The notes: generated by a model from the sequence alone, not told the origin. DNA of 64,000 nucleotides from JAWLCQ01 sp041687095 (GCA_041687095.1 JAWLCQ010000007.1:1-64000), one strand, 5' to 3'; positions 25,801 to 34,070 are shown, numbered from the stretch's first letter. A program made the numbers and translations.

Positions 25801-27956
25801 CCGGCCTCGGAGACGATGGGGCCCTTGGGCTTCGTGCCGGTCCACTCCACCTCGTCGTACCGCCCGTCGAAGGGCATGCGGTGCTTGCGGGGGAGGTTGG
25901 GGTTGTCGGCGAGGGCGGCGAGGAAGAGGGCGAACTCGTCGGCCTGGGCGCGGATGGCGGAGGCGTCGAGGGCGGCGAGGGTGTCGCAGGGCTGGCCCTG
26001 GCGGGCGAGGCGGTCGGTGACGGTCATCACCCCGAGGTTGAACAGGGCGCAGGTGCGGGCGATGGCCCCGCTGTCGGCGTACTTGCCGGGGGCGAAGGTG
26101 CGGATCTCATGCTTCTGGAGGATGGGCAGGTCGAAGAACCGCGGCACCGCCTCGCCCAGCGCCTCGTCAATGCCCCGCAGTTCCTTGAAGATCTGGCCGT
26201 AGTTCCCGTGCTGGTCCTGCCCCAGGGGGAGCGAATCGTCGCCATGGATGAAGCTCCAGCGGTCCTTCGCGTCCCCGAGGTTGAGGCTCAGGTGCAGCAC
26301 GATGGCTGCCCGCTCCTCGCCCATGACGCCGTTCAGCGCCATCGCCTGCCGCGTGCGCCGGCGGAGGGCGTCGAGTTCGGCGAGGCGGCGGTGCTGGAGG
26401 GCGATGGTCATGTCGAGGAGGCGGTCGAGGCAGTCGAGGACGCCCTGACGCTCCTCGGGCTTGGGGGCGAGGGTCCCGCGATGGAGGTCCCGCTGGACGC
26501 GGTTCCAGCGGAGGAACTCGGCCTCCTCGGTGTCGACCTCGACCTGGAGGGGCTCGACCTGGGGGAGCAGTTCGGCCTGCTGGGCCTCGAGGGCGGGGCG
26601 CTGGTCGGCGGGCGCGTCCTTGAGTTGCTGCTCGGTGCGGAGCAGCTTGGCCCGCAGGTTGCGCAGCTCCAGGCGTTTGGGCCCGAGGGAGCCGGTCTGC
26701 ATGCGGTCGGCCTGGATGCGGGCCTCGTTCTTCAGGAGCGTGCGGGCCTCCTGGGCGTGGCGGAAGCGGCTTTGGATGGCTCCGGTGATCAGGGCGCGGG
26801 CGTCATCGGAGGCGTCGGGGGGGAGGTCGGCGGCGCGGAGTTCGGCGACGCGGTCGCGGAGGGCGTGGCAGAAGTCGATGATCTCGTCGCTGTAGGCGGC
26901 CTCGTCATCGGCGTCCTTGAGCCGGGCCTCCAGGGGGCGGGCCTTGCCCTTCTTGCGGAACAGCGCCCCGTAGAACTCGCGGGGACCGGCGTTGGCGGCG
27001 GCGGAGGCATCGAAGAAGCACAGGGCCAGGTCCCGTCGCGGGCGGTTGGCGGCGAAGTGCCCGGCGAGTTGCAGGAGGGCGGCGCAGTTGGCGGCGTCGC
27101 GGGCGCCGGGGCTCAGCCGCGGGACCTCCGACAGCGAGTCCAGGGGGGCCGCGACGACGAGGGCCTCGCGGATCTGGTCCTTGGGCGTCACGAACGGGCT
27201 CGTGCCGCGGACGATGGCGATGACGTTGCGGCCCATCACCGGGACCCACTCGCTGCGGGCGACGACGGTGACCGGCCGGGGACGGGTGCGGAGTTCGAGC
27301 TGGTCGGCGAGTTCGGCGGGGATGTAGAACCGCGGCAGGTTGGCCGGGATGTTCACATGGTGGAAGGGGCGGTCGACCGGGGTGTCCTGGCCGATGAACA
27401 GGACCGCCCGCGCCCCGAGCGCGAAGGCGGTCAGCCACCGCTGCTCGCAGTCGAGGTCGAAGACGACGATCTGGTCCCGCGGCAGGACGTTGCCGTACGC
27501 CGGGGTCTCCCCGCTTCCGACGTAGACCGTGGTCCCGGAGAGCCCTTCGGCGGGCGTGATGGGGGCCTGCAGCACGTTGGGGCGCATCTCGTAGATCGGG
27601 TAGGTTTGCCCGTCGACGGTGAGGTCGCAGCGGCGGGAGACGGCCTGGGCGAGGGGGACGTCCTGCACGATGAGGGCGAGGTCGGCGTTGGGGTTGTCGG
27701 GGTCAAAGCCGAACTCGACGAGGCGCTGGCGGACGTACTCGGCCGCCCGCAGGCTGCCGTCCTCCAGCCCCGCGAGGCGGTGGGGGGAGGCGGCGAGAGC
27801 GGCGAGGTCGCGGGCGTAGGCCTGCGGGTCCACCACCACGCTCGCCGCCGGGGCGGCCGGCGGAGCGGACTCGGGGGCGGGCGCCGTGGCGGGCTGCGCC
27901 ATCACCATCGCCGCCGTCAGCAGGATCGCCAGCAGGCTCGGAACAACCTTACTCAT
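22824..27956 (-). CDS. Giant M28 peptidase-like / FtsX permease fusion
   Basis: A 1710-residue protein. Signal peptide at residues 1-20. Residues about 35-330 resemble a PA-domain-bearing M28 aminopeptidase (GSGETPAYGNVLPRDQIVVFD, then NVIAIVRG and SPGARDAANCAALL). The expected zinc-ligand histidine position reads APLDS and the usual EE pair reads DASAA, so the peptidase looks inactive. After a large mixed middle region (about 350-980) come 3-4 helices (995-1100), an FtsX-type helix (about 1122-1148), a periplasmic domain (to about 1415) and the FtsX C-terminal helices (about 1420-1530), then a soluble tail. ATG at 27956 has GGAGGTGTGGAGA upstream and overlaps the ATPase stop by 8 bp. Confidence 0.8.
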   Translation of the reverse strand: MSKVVPSLLAILLTAAMVMAQPATAPAPESAPPAAPAASVVVDPQAYARDLAALAASPHRLAGLEDGSLRAAEYVRQRLVEFGFDPDNPNADLALIVQDVPLAQAVSRRCDLTVDGQTYPIYEMRPNVLQAPITPAEGLSGTTVYVGSGETPAYGNVLPRDQIVVFDLDCEQRWLTAFALGARAVLFIGQDTPVDRPFHHVNIPANLPRFYIPAELADQLELRTRPRPVTVVARSEWVPVMGRNVIAIVRGTSPFVTPKDQIREALVVAAPLDSLSEVPRLSPGARDAANCAALLQLAGHFAANRPRRDLALCFFDASAAANAGPREFYGALFRKKGKARPLEARLKDADDEAAYSDEIIDFCHALRDRVAELRAADLPPDASDDARALITGAIQSRFRHAQEARTLLKNEARIQADRMQTGSLGPKRLELRNLRAKLLRTEQQLKDAPADQRPALEAQQAELLPQVEPLQVEVDTEEAEFLRWNRVQRDLHRGTLAPKPEERQGVLDCLDRLLDMTIALQHRRLAELDALRRRTRQAMALNGVMGEERAAIVLHLSLNLGDAKDRWSFIHGDDSLPLGQDQHGNYGQIFKELRGIDEALGEAVPRFFDLPILQKHEIRTFAPGKYADSGAIARTCALFNLGVMTVTDRLARQGQPCDTLAALDASAIRAQADEFALFLAALADNPNLPRKHRMPFDGRYDEVEWTGTKPKGPIVSEAGTGLRARTIRDAVAHYANAHWTGNPVEKIPPGYEHALRSLVNANGNFESGLVSRSVFGNPVVFASTFDDRGLITSATTKKTLGHKPESIAVTIFRTKWQTLVDYGSDRSGDTTTMRAMSTAQFPEDRALVCESGNILTVFAPMDAKGYKLFNKTAMVILNNSLDDYMGEGMPLDDPFAHPFTPLRTVHDLRVLDEYRLRLLRGVRIPQPSLVELSGEGKDIESDAHAVLDTLRPAPPTGPGEPAVIAPRSTLDYVLGSLSASAGYFRGVYSPLVSVMNDLVTAVVLLLLLAMPFAYALERLLVGTPHIYRQIGWFAGFFLLTFATLYLVNPAFKIASTPIIIFLAFTIILLAGLVIFIMVRKLQTEIKKMQGLAATVHSADVSRLSTMMAAVNMGISTMRRRPVRTVLTSLTVILLTFTILTFASFGTSWDVGETYEAPMPGGPPRLLVRHPLWNPLSEAYHNTLRGFLAGQADVVPRFWVSPTAKEAQDAAKNNTELSKIALRSDLSGRLVPLAAAVGLHPEDVRRQGLDRFLHGRLELLQQDGIFLTEAARDWLELTDDDVGTARILFSGYEFTFAGTVDYAFESYTMVEGSKWLPVNYQESGIADATQTTTSTEVAEVSDVQSHQFVQYAPDKVVVISADNARRMGGQVRALCIYPHDPDQIRVIGKRVAKVKVLPTYMGAGGGMYRLKFTSLTQASGWRDLLIPVVLGGLIVFATMLGSVSDREREIYTFSSLGLAPPHIASLFFAEASVYAVVGGMGGYLLGQIVARLLGWLNSLGYIDVPTMNYSSTNAIVTILIVMSTVLISTIYPAFKASRSANPGIQRAWRIPKPEGNLYDLVFPFTVSAYDIVGVVSFLREHFENFSDTSLGSFATSEVHVFRQEGNDMLGLRAKVALAPFDLGVNQSFALLSQPSEIKGIDEVRILIHRDSGAQGDWSRGNRVFVNDLRKQLLIWRSLPDEVMNRYRQKTLETWDELPVERVDRESMGGVA

Positions 27957-28761
27957 TCTCCACACCTCCGATGGATCCGACCTCGACCTTGACCTCGTGG
28001 CGATCCTTGACGCGCTCGATCGCCCCGTCGCGGATCCAGACGATGCGGTCGGCCATGTTGATGAGCCGGTGGTCGTGCGTGACGCAGATGATGGTGACTC
28101 CGCGTTTCTTGTTGAGCGTTTCGAGAATGCCGTGGATCTCCGCCCCGGTCTTGAGGTCGAGGTTGCCCGTGGGCTCGTCGCACAGCAGGACCGAGGGGAG
28201 GTTGGCCATGGAGCGGGCGATGGCCGTTCGCTGCTGCTGCCCGCCGGACATCTCGATGGGCTTGTGGAACCAGCGTTCCTTGAGGCCCACGAGCCCCAGC
28301 AACTCCATCCCGCGGTCGCGGGCCTCGTCGGCCGGGACGCCCGCGAAGGCCATGGGCACCGTCACGTTCTCCAGGCAGGTCATGTACTGGACGAGGTTGT
28401 AGGTCTGGAAGATGTAGCCGATCTTGCGGCAGCGAAGGAAGGCCAGCTCGATCGCGTTGAGCTGCGCGACGTCGACCTCGTCGATGAAGACGCGCCCGCT
28501 GGTGGGGCAGTCGAGCCCGCCGATCATGTTGAAGAACGTGCTCTTTCCGCTGCCCGAGGGCCCGAGGATGACGATGAACTCCCCGCGGTAGATCTCCATG
28601 TCGACCCCGCGGAGGGCCTCCGTCGTCACCTCGCCCATCTGGTACGCCTTGCGGAGGTGGAGCGTGCGGATGATGACGGGCTTGTCGGCCTGTCCGCTCG
28701 CCGCGGCCTGTCCGCTCGCCTCCGCCGCTACGTCTGTGCCTGTTTTGCTGTCGGTCATCAC
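27949..28761 (-). CDS. ABC transporter ATP-binding protein (MacB/LolD type)
   Basis: A 270-residue ABC ATPase with an alanine-rich N-terminal extension of about 30 residues. Walker A GPSGSGKSTFF, signature MSGGQQQRTAIAR, Walker B VLLCDEPTGNLDLK and switch region CVTHDHR are intact. It is placed 9 bp after the 550-residue FtsX permease and overlaps the giant fusion gene by 8 bp, so it most likely powers one or both of these FtsX proteins. About the same class as the operon-terminal ATPase, yet clearly a separate copy. Confidence 0.93.
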   Translation of the reverse strand: MMTDSKTGTDVAAEASGQAAASGQADKPVIIRTLHLRKAYQMGEVTTEALRGVDMEIYRGEFIVILGPSGSGKSTFFNMIGGLDCPTSGRVFIDEVDVAQLNAIELAFLRCRKIGYIFQTYNLVQYMTCLENVTVPMAFAGVPADEARDRGMELLGLVGLKERWFHKPIEMSGGQQQRTAIARSMANLPSVLLCDEPTGNLDLKTGAEIHGILETLNKKRGVTIICVTHDHRLINMADRIVWIRDGAIERVKDRHEVKVEVGSIGGVENE

Positions 28762-28770
28762 ACCTGCCCG

Positions 28771-30423
28771 TTATTCGATTCGCATGGCTTCCATGGGGGC
28801 CAACCGCGCCGCCACGTACGCCGGGTACACCGCCGCCATCGCCGAGACCATCACGCTGATCCCCAGCGCCAGCACCGCCACCAGGGCCACCTCCGCGAAC
28901 GGGAAGTTCTCCACCACGATCTGCCCGTACCGCGCCCAAGCGCGGAGCAGGCCCAAGAGGAAGCCCAGAACCGTCCCGATCACCCCGCCCGCCACGCCCT
29001 GCATGATGGACTCCATGATGAAGTTCACCATGATGAACCCGTCGGTGGCCCCGAGGCACTTCATCGTCGCGATCTCGCGGAACCGCTCCGTCACGCTCAT
29101 CAGCATGGCGTTGGCGATCCCGACGACGCAGACCACGAAGCTCACCACCAGCAGCCACATCGCGCGGGCGCTGAAGCCCAGGAACCCCTTCTCCATGCCC
29201 GACGTCTGGGCCACCTTCGTCTCCACCCCCGCCAGCGACCGCTGCGTCTGCTCGTAGGCGGCGACCTCGCGGATGCGCTCCTCCGACAGGTCCATCCCCG
29301 TCAGCAGCGCCCGCGTCCCCGGGACGATCAGGTTTTCCTCGTCCCCGCGGAGCGGCACCAGGTCCTTCTCCAGGACCGCCAGACGCTCGCGGTCCTCGTC
29401 CGTCTGCCGCAGGCGGCGGATCTCCGCCTCCGTCTGCCGCTGCTGCGCCTTGCGCTCCACCAACTGGGCGGACTCCCGGCGGAGCTGCTCGACCAGGCCA
29501 ATCAGCCACGCCGGGCCATCCTTCTTCGCCAGCCGCGTCGACAGGACCACCGAGTCCGCCTCCTGAACGGGCACGCCGGCCTCCTGGGCCAACGCCTTCT
29601 TGAACCGCGCCACGCTCACCAGCGGAGCGATCCGCGCCGCGTCCCTCGCCAGCCTCGCCTCGTGGACGACGGCGTCGAATTCGGCCTGCGAGACCTCGTA
29701 CCCCAGCTCCAGCAGCGCCCCCCGCAGTTCCGCCCCGCCCCCGGCCAACACGTCGCGAGACGCCCGCTCGCCCAGTTGCGGAGCGAATCGCTCGACGACG
29801 GCGGCGTGCCCGGCGAGGATGGCCTGGCGCTGCGGGCGGGAGGCCTGCCACTCCTGAAGGAAGGCCTGGAACTGATCGGGGCCTCCGGGCAGGCGTTTGG
29901 GAACGCTCTTGAGTTCCTCGCGGAAGCGGGCGAACTGCTGCTCGTCACGGAGGTACTCGAAGATCTCCGCCCCGCGGGCGGATTCGATCAGCGGGCGGCG
30001 TTCCCCGGGCTCCAGCCGGTCAAAGTAGTCCATGTACTGGCGCTGCTGCTGCGTAAGGGCCTGCAGCGACGCGAGTTGCTGCTCATCCAGGCCGCCCCAG
30101 GCGAGGAATTCCTTCCAGCGCGGCCCCCCGGGCTGCGCTTCGGCGAGCAGCTCCGACAACTGCGGGCCGCCCATCGGGGAGGCGAGGCGATCGGCCCAGA
30201 ACAGGAAGTTCCGCCGCGGACTGGTCCGCTGGGCGATCACCCGGCCGACTTCGCGGCTCAGGATGCTCTCGCCCAGCATGGTCATGAGGAACGTCGCGGC
30301 GAGGGCGATGATCAGCACCGTGATCGCCGCCCGGAACAGCCGGAATCGGATCCCGCTCATCACCAGCTCGATGCACTTGGACATCGAGAGGCGGACCTGG
30401 TTCTTGACGTCGATCTGTTTCAT
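28771..30423 (-). CDS. FtsX-like ABC transporter permease with long coiled-coil domain
   Basis: A 550-residue permease of the MacB/FtsX type. One helix lies near residues 30-52 and three near the C-terminus (about 400-540), the last group reading IATMKCLGATDGFIM as in other FtsX domains, followed by PVYxA-like end PMEAMRIE. Between them is a 340-residue extracytoplasmic domain that is rich in charged helices (for example RRESAQLVERKAQQRQTEAEIRRL), a probable coiled coil. Its ATG overlaps the stop of the PqqD-like gene by 4 bp (ATGA). Likely acts with the ATPase directly downstream. Confidence 0.88.
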   Translation of the reverse strand: MKQIDVKNQVRLSMSKCIELVMSGIRFRLFRAAITVLIIALAATFLMTMLGESILSREVGRVIAQRTSPRRNFLFWADRLASPMGGPQLSELLAEAQPGGPRWKEFLAWGGLDEQQLASLQALTQQQRQYMDYFDRLEPGERRPLIESARGAEIFEYLRDEQQFARFREELKSVPKRLPGGPDQFQAFLQEWQASRPQRQAILAGHAAVVERFAPQLGERASRDVLAGGGAELRGALLELGYEVSQAEFDAVVHEARLARDAARIAPLVSVARFKKALAQEAGVPVQEADSVVLSTRLAKKDGPAWLIGLVEQLRRESAQLVERKAQQRQTEAEIRRLRQTDEDRERLAVLEKDLVPLRGDEENLIVPGTRALLTGMDLSEERIREVAAYEQTQRSLAGVETKVAQTSGMEKGFLGFSARAMWLLVVSFVVCVVGIANAMLMSVTERFREIATMKCLGATDGFIMVNFIMESIMQGVAGGVIGTVLGFLLGLLRAWARYGQIVVENFPFAEVALVAVLALGISVMVSAMAAVYPAYVAARLAPMEAMRIE

Positions 30424-30848
30424 CGCTTCGGGGACTCCTTTGACCGGCCTACTATTGCGACGATCCCTCGCGCTGTCAACAGCTTGAGAAACTGTGTCAC
30501 CGCCAGTTGCCCCTCGCGGAAGCTCAGGCGGTGGCGTTGGGCGAACGCTTCGATGATCGATTCCACGCTCCGCTTCCCGTCACACAGGCCGATGACCTCG
30601 GCCCCCAGGGCGTCGAGTTCGACCCGCCGCGACGAGGAGTAGGGCAGGATCCAGCTCAGCGGGGGGACCATCCACGCGGGCTTGCGCATGGGCACGGTGA
30701 CCAGCAGGGCCCCGCGCGGGCGCGACTCGGTCTGCATGGCCTCGTTCCGCTGGGGAACGGCCTTGAGGTAGTCGCGCGTGACCAGTTCCTTGGGCGGTCG
30801 GGGCGCCCCGGCCGGGCCGGTGGGGGGGCGTTGCGTTCTGGCGGTCAT
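30420..30848 (-). CDS. PqqD-like small protein
   Basis: A 142-residue protein whose C-terminal 75 residues match the PqqD fold: LDALGAEVIGLCDGKRSVESII followed by a helix and QFLKLLTARGIVAIV. PqqD-type domains bind peptide precursors in RiPP maturation (RiPP recognition element), but no PQQ or radical SAM peptide-modifying gene is nearby. The N-terminal 65 residues are basic and proline-rich. It overlaps both neighbours by 4 bp: ATGA with the upstream unknown gene and ATGA with the FtsX permease. It is probably an accessory or adaptor of the ABC system; the frame continues open far upstream but that is an artefact. Confidence 0.8.
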   Translation of the reverse strand: MTARTQRPPTGPAGAPRPPKELVTRDYLKAVPQRNEAMQTESRPRGALLVTVPMRKPAWMVPPLSWILPYSSSRRVELDALGAEVIGLCDGKRSVESIIEAFAQRHRLSFREGQLAVTQFLKLLTARGIVAIVGRSKESPKR

Positions 30849-31738
30849 TCCTGGCGACCTCCCCGTCCCCCGCAGCACTGCACCTCCAGCCCGTCGGGCA
30901 GCTCGATCAGCTCCCCGCGTGAGCGGACGGCGTAGCTCATGTGGTAGATGCGGTCCTCGATGGGGCACCGCCACGCGCGGTCCACCCGCAGGCGGCGGAT
31001 GCCCAGCAGGCTGAGCAGGGGGGTGATGCGGCTGGTGCTGATGATCTGTTCGGCCCCGTGCGGGGCGCAGGCGACCGCGTCCTGCCGCACCGTCCGCGCG
31101 TGGGGGGGCAGCTCGCCCGCCAGCCAGTCGCGCAGGGGACGCTTGAGCCACATGTCGGGCATGGCGAGGCGCTCGACGGTGATCGCCCCGTCCCGCTCCC
31201 CGCGCGGGGGCAGGAACTCCCAGCGGACGCGACCCACCTGCGTCGACGCCGTCGCCAGGTCGTACCCTCGCGGAGCGGCCACGCGCAACCCCAGGGCGTG
31301 CCACCGGCGGGCGGGGACGTCCTCGCTCTCGGTGTCGATGGACTCCAGGACCGCCGCCTCCGTCCCCGCGTCCGGCCCGCCGGACCAGAGGAAGGTGACC
31401 TCGACCAGCCAGCGGCGCTGGCGGAACAGCCGCCCCGCGTTGGTGATCCAGCCCTCCGGCGTCCGACGGGTCACCCCGACCCAGGGCTCGGGGGCATGGG
31501 GCATCTCGTGAACGACGACGTCGGAATCCTTTTTTTCCATGCGGTGGCGGTACTTGTGGAGCATCCCGTCCAGGTCCGGGACGCGCTGCAGCACGTGCCA
31601 CTCCACGCGGAGGCGCTCCTGGTAGCGATCGGAAAATGAGCAGCGCCCGGGCTCGTCGGCCCCGGAGGCGAGGGACAGCTCCCAGTCGCGCGGGTGTCCG
31701 ACCGCCAGCCCCCGCCAGCATGTCCGCTCCAGTTCCAC
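30845..31738 (-). CDS. Unknown protein, first gene of the FtsX/ABC operon
   Basis: A 297-residue protein with no signal peptide or membrane helix. I do not recognise its family. It is rich in Trp, Arg and Asp/Glu, and mixes beta-like stretches (DSDVVVHEMPHA, RRWLVEVTFLWSGG) with short helices. A cysteine pair lies near the end (VQCCGG). The start is GTG at 31738, preceded by GGTGGAG. Because its stop overlaps the PqqD-like start codon (ATGA), it is surely co-translated with the operon; its role may be to recognise substrate or assist the PqqD-like protein, but this is a guess from position. Confidence 0.75.
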   Translation of the reverse strand: MELERTCWRGLAVGHPRDWELSLASGADEPGRCSFSDRYQERLRVEWHVLQRVPDLDGMLHKYRHRMEKKDSDVVVHEMPHAPEPWVGVTRRTPEGWITNAGRLFRQRRWLVEVTFLWSGGPDAGTEAAVLESIDTESEDVPARRWHALGLRVAAPRGYDLATASTQVGRVRWEFLPPRGERDGAITVERLAMPDMWLKRPLRDWLAGELPPHARTVRQDAVACAPHGAEQIISTSRITPLLSLLGIRRLRVDRAWRCPIEDRIYHMSYAVRSRGELIELPDGLEVQCCGGRGGRQE

Positions 31739-31797
31739 GATGCTCCACCGCCGTCCTTATCCTCTTGCGAGATCCTTTTTCCGCGCCGCCCAGCGCC

Positions 31798-31826
31798 TTG
31801 ACGGGCGCAGGATCGGCACATATACG
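31798..31826 (+). promoter_or_regulatory. Promoter of the second Gfo/Idh gene
   Basis: -35 TTGACG (31798-31803), 17-bp spacer, -10 TATACG (31821-31826). Predicted start about 96 nt before the ATG at 31929. The divergent ABC operon starts at 31738 on the other strand; no clear promoter for it could be found in the same 190 bp. Confidence 0.55.
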
Positions 31827-31928
31827 CTTGAACCCGGCGCGTTGCCAGGAGTTTCCCGATCCACGCGCCCTTCGAAAAAAAGGCGAGTCCGAACGTGCAG
31901 CATACCCAAACCGCATGGAGCCATCAAC

Positions 31929-33110
31929 ATGAGAACGAGTAAAGAGCTTCGGATCGGCGTCATCGGGGCGGGGGGGCGCGGACGCCTCGCGGAGCATGCC
32001 CACCGCCCCGACGAGGGCGCCCGACTCGTCGCGGGCTGCGACGTCCGCCCCCCCGTGCTGGAAACGTTCCGCCAGCGCTACGGGCCCGACACGTTCGTCA
32101 CCGATGATTACCGCGCCCTGCTCGCCCGCGAGCACATCGACGCCGTCTTCGTCACCTCGCCCGATTTCCTGCACGAGGAGCACGCGGTGGCGGCGCTGGA
32201 GGCGGGCAAGCACGTCTACCTCGAAAAGCCCATGGCCATCACCATCGAGGGCTGCGACCGCATCCTCTCCGCCGCCCGCCGCGCCGGGCGCAAGCTGTAC
32301 CTGGGGCACAACATGCGCCACTTCTCCGTCGTCCAGAAGATGAAGGAACTCATCGACGCCGGGGCCATCGGAACCCCCAAAACCGCCTGGTGCCGCCACT
32401 TCGTCTGCTACGGGGGCGACGCGTACTTCAAGGACTGGCACGCCGAGCGAAAGAACACCACCGGCCTGCTCCTGCAGAAGGGCGCCCACGACATCGACGT
32501 CCTGCACTGGCTGTGCGGGGGCTACGCCCGCCGCGTCGTGGCGATGGGGGGGCTCACGCTCTACGACCGCATCCCCGACCGCCGCACCTACGACCAGCCC
32601 CCGCGGATCTCCTGGTCCTTCGACAATTGGCCCCCGCTGTCGCTCACCGGGCTCAACCCCGTGATCGACGTCGAGGACATCAGCATGATGCTCATGGAAC
32701 TGGACAACGGGGTCTTCGCCTCCTACCAGCAGTGCCACTACAGTCCCGACGGGTGGCGGAACTACACCGTGATCGGGGAGCACGGACGGGTGGAGAACTT
32801 CGGGGACAGCCCCGGACATGCCCAGGTCCGCCTGTGGGACAAGCGCTGCCACTACAAGCCCGAGGGCGACGCGACGTTCGACATCCCCGCGGAGACGGGC
32901 TCGCACGGGGGCGCGGATCCGAAGATCGTGGACGAGTTCGTCCGCTACCTCCGCGACGATGCGGCCATCTGCACCTCCCCCGTCGCCGCCCGCTACTCCG
33001 TCGCCGCCGGCGTGTCGGCGACGGAGAGCCTCCGAAACGGCGCGACCCCGAGAACCGTCCCGCCCCTGGAGGCGGACCTGCGAGAGTACTTCGAGCGCGC
33101 GCAACCATGA
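31929..33110 (+). CDS. Gfo/Idh/MocA family oxidoreductase
   Basis: A 393-residue dehydrogenase. The Rossmann motif is GVIGAGGRGR, the conserved lysine motif YLEKPMAI, and the substrate-domain residues GAHDIDVLHWL contain the D-x3-H pair that is common in this superfamily. It is longer than the family member at 3796 and belongs to a different subfamily. The ATG at 31929 was chosen because GGAG lies 8 nt upstream and the Rossmann fold starts soon after; the frame is open 63 codons further upstream. Sugar or cyclitol oxidation is likely but the substrate is not visible. Confidence 0.88.
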   Translation: MRTSKELRIGVIGAGGRGRLAEHAHRPDEGARLVAGCDVRPPVLETFRQRYGPDTFVTDDYRALLAREHIDAVFVTSPDFLHEEHAVAALEAGKHVYLEKPMAITIEGCDRILSAARRAGRKLYLGHNMRHFSVVQKMKELIDAGAIGTPKTAWCRHFVCYGGDAYFKDWHAERKNTTGLLLQKGAHDIDVLHWLCGGYARRVVAMGGLTLYDRIPDRRTYDQPPRISWSFDNWPPLSLTGLNPVIDVEDISMMLMELDNGVFASYQQCHYSPDGWRNYTVIGEHGRVENFGDSPGHAQVRLWDKRCHYKPEGDATFDIPAETGSHGGADPKIVDEFVRYLRDDAAICTSPVAARYSVAAGVSATESLRNGATPRTVPPLEADLREYFERAQP

Positions 33111-33156
33111 CGGCCGCGGGATCCTGTCGCATCGCAAGTCGGAGGAGTCCTTGACC

Positions 33157-33963
33157 ATGAGCCTGAAGCGGCGAACCTATGAGATTGTCGAGCTTGCCGG
33201 CCCCGGCGATCACGTCAGCCGGGCGTTCGACATCGCCATCCTTCTGCTGATTGCCCTCAACGTCGCGGCCATGATCGCCGAGACCGTGGCGGCGATTCGC
33301 GAGCGGTACGGGGCGGCCCTGTGGGCGTTGGAGATCCTCTCCGTCGCCATCTTCACTCTCGAGTACCTCCTTCGCATCTGGTCGTGCACGATCCATCCCC
33401 GCTACCGCCATCCCCTCTGGGGGCGTCTCCGCTTCGCTCTCACGCCCATGGCGTTGATCGACCTCTTCGCCGTCCTGCCGTTCTACCTGCCCTTCGTGGG
33501 CGTGGACCTGCGGTTCTTCCGCAGCGTCCGGATGTTCCGCGTGTTCCGCCTGGCGAAGCTTGGCCGCTACTCGACGGCCCTTCGTCTCATTCGGGACGTC
33601 CTCACCGCCCACAAGGAGGAACTGGCCGTATCGCTCTTCGTCATGCTCCTGCTGCTCGTCACCGCCTCGTGCCTGATCTACTACGCCGAATCCGAGGCGC
33701 AGCCGGACGCGTTCTCCAGCATCCCCGCCGCCATGTGGTGGGCGGCGGCGACCCTGACCACGGTGGGGTATGGCGACGTGTGCCCGATCACGCCGGTCGG
33801 CAAGGTGCTGGGGGCGGTGATTGCCGTGCTCGGGGTTGGCATGTTCGCGCTGCCGACGGGCATCCTGGGAGCGGCGTTCGTGGAACGCATCGGCAAACGA
33901 AAGGCCGCGTCCGCTGTCTGTCCCCATTGTGGCCGAAGCATGGATGGCGAATCCGTGGCGTAA
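33157..33963 (+). CDS. Voltage-gated potassium channel family protein with zinc ribbon
   Basis: A 268-residue six-helix ion channel. S1-S4 occupy about residues 22-150, with regularly spaced arginines in the S4-like segment RFFRSVRMFRVFRLAKLGRY. S5, pore and S6 follow, with the potassium selectivity filter TVGYGD near residue 201. The C-terminus adds a CPHCG half zinc ribbon (only one CxxC), which is uncommon. ATG at 33157 follows GGAGGAG; a TTG two codons earlier is possible. It starts 46 bp after the Gfo/Idh stop. Confidence 0.88.
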   Translation: MSLKRRTYEIVELAGPGDHVSRAFDIAILLLIALNVAAMIAETVAAIRERYGAALWALEILSVAIFTLEYLLRIWSCTIHPRYRHPLWGRLRFALTPMALIDLFAVLPFYLPFVGVDLRFFRSVRMFRVFRLAKLGRYSTALRLIRDVLTAHKEELAVSLFVMLLLLVTASCLIYYAESEAQPDAFSSIPAAMWWAAATLTTVGYGDVCPITPVGKVLGAVIAVLGVGMFALPTGILGAAFVERIGKRKAASAVCPHCGRSMDGESVA

Positions 33964-34041
33964 ACGGAAGGGGCCACCGATTTCCCCCTGCGGCCCGTGC
34001 ATGCGCAGGGGGAGGATGGCGCGGAGTCGCGGCCGCGCCCA

Positions 34042-34070
34042 TTGCAGTCCGCGCCATAGCATGGGATAAT
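34042..34070 (+). promoter_or_regulatory. Promoter of the secreted unknown gene
   Basis: -35 TTGCAG (34042-34047), 17-bp spacer, -10 GATAAT (34065-34070). Predicted start near 34077, about 68 nt before the ATG at 34145, which has GAAAGGAATGAG just upstream. Confidence 0.6.

Noticed and set aside
22818..27992. Plus-strand open frame spanning the whole giant fusion gene
   Set aside because: It is antisense to a protein with clear domains and has the Gly/Arg/Val-rich composition typical of shadow frames.
30845..33158. Very long minus-strand open frame upstream of the PqqD-like gene
   Set aside because: It runs antisense through the Gfo/Idh gene and in another frame of the 297-residue gene. Only its last 142 codons resemble a protein family; the rest is a by-product of high GC.
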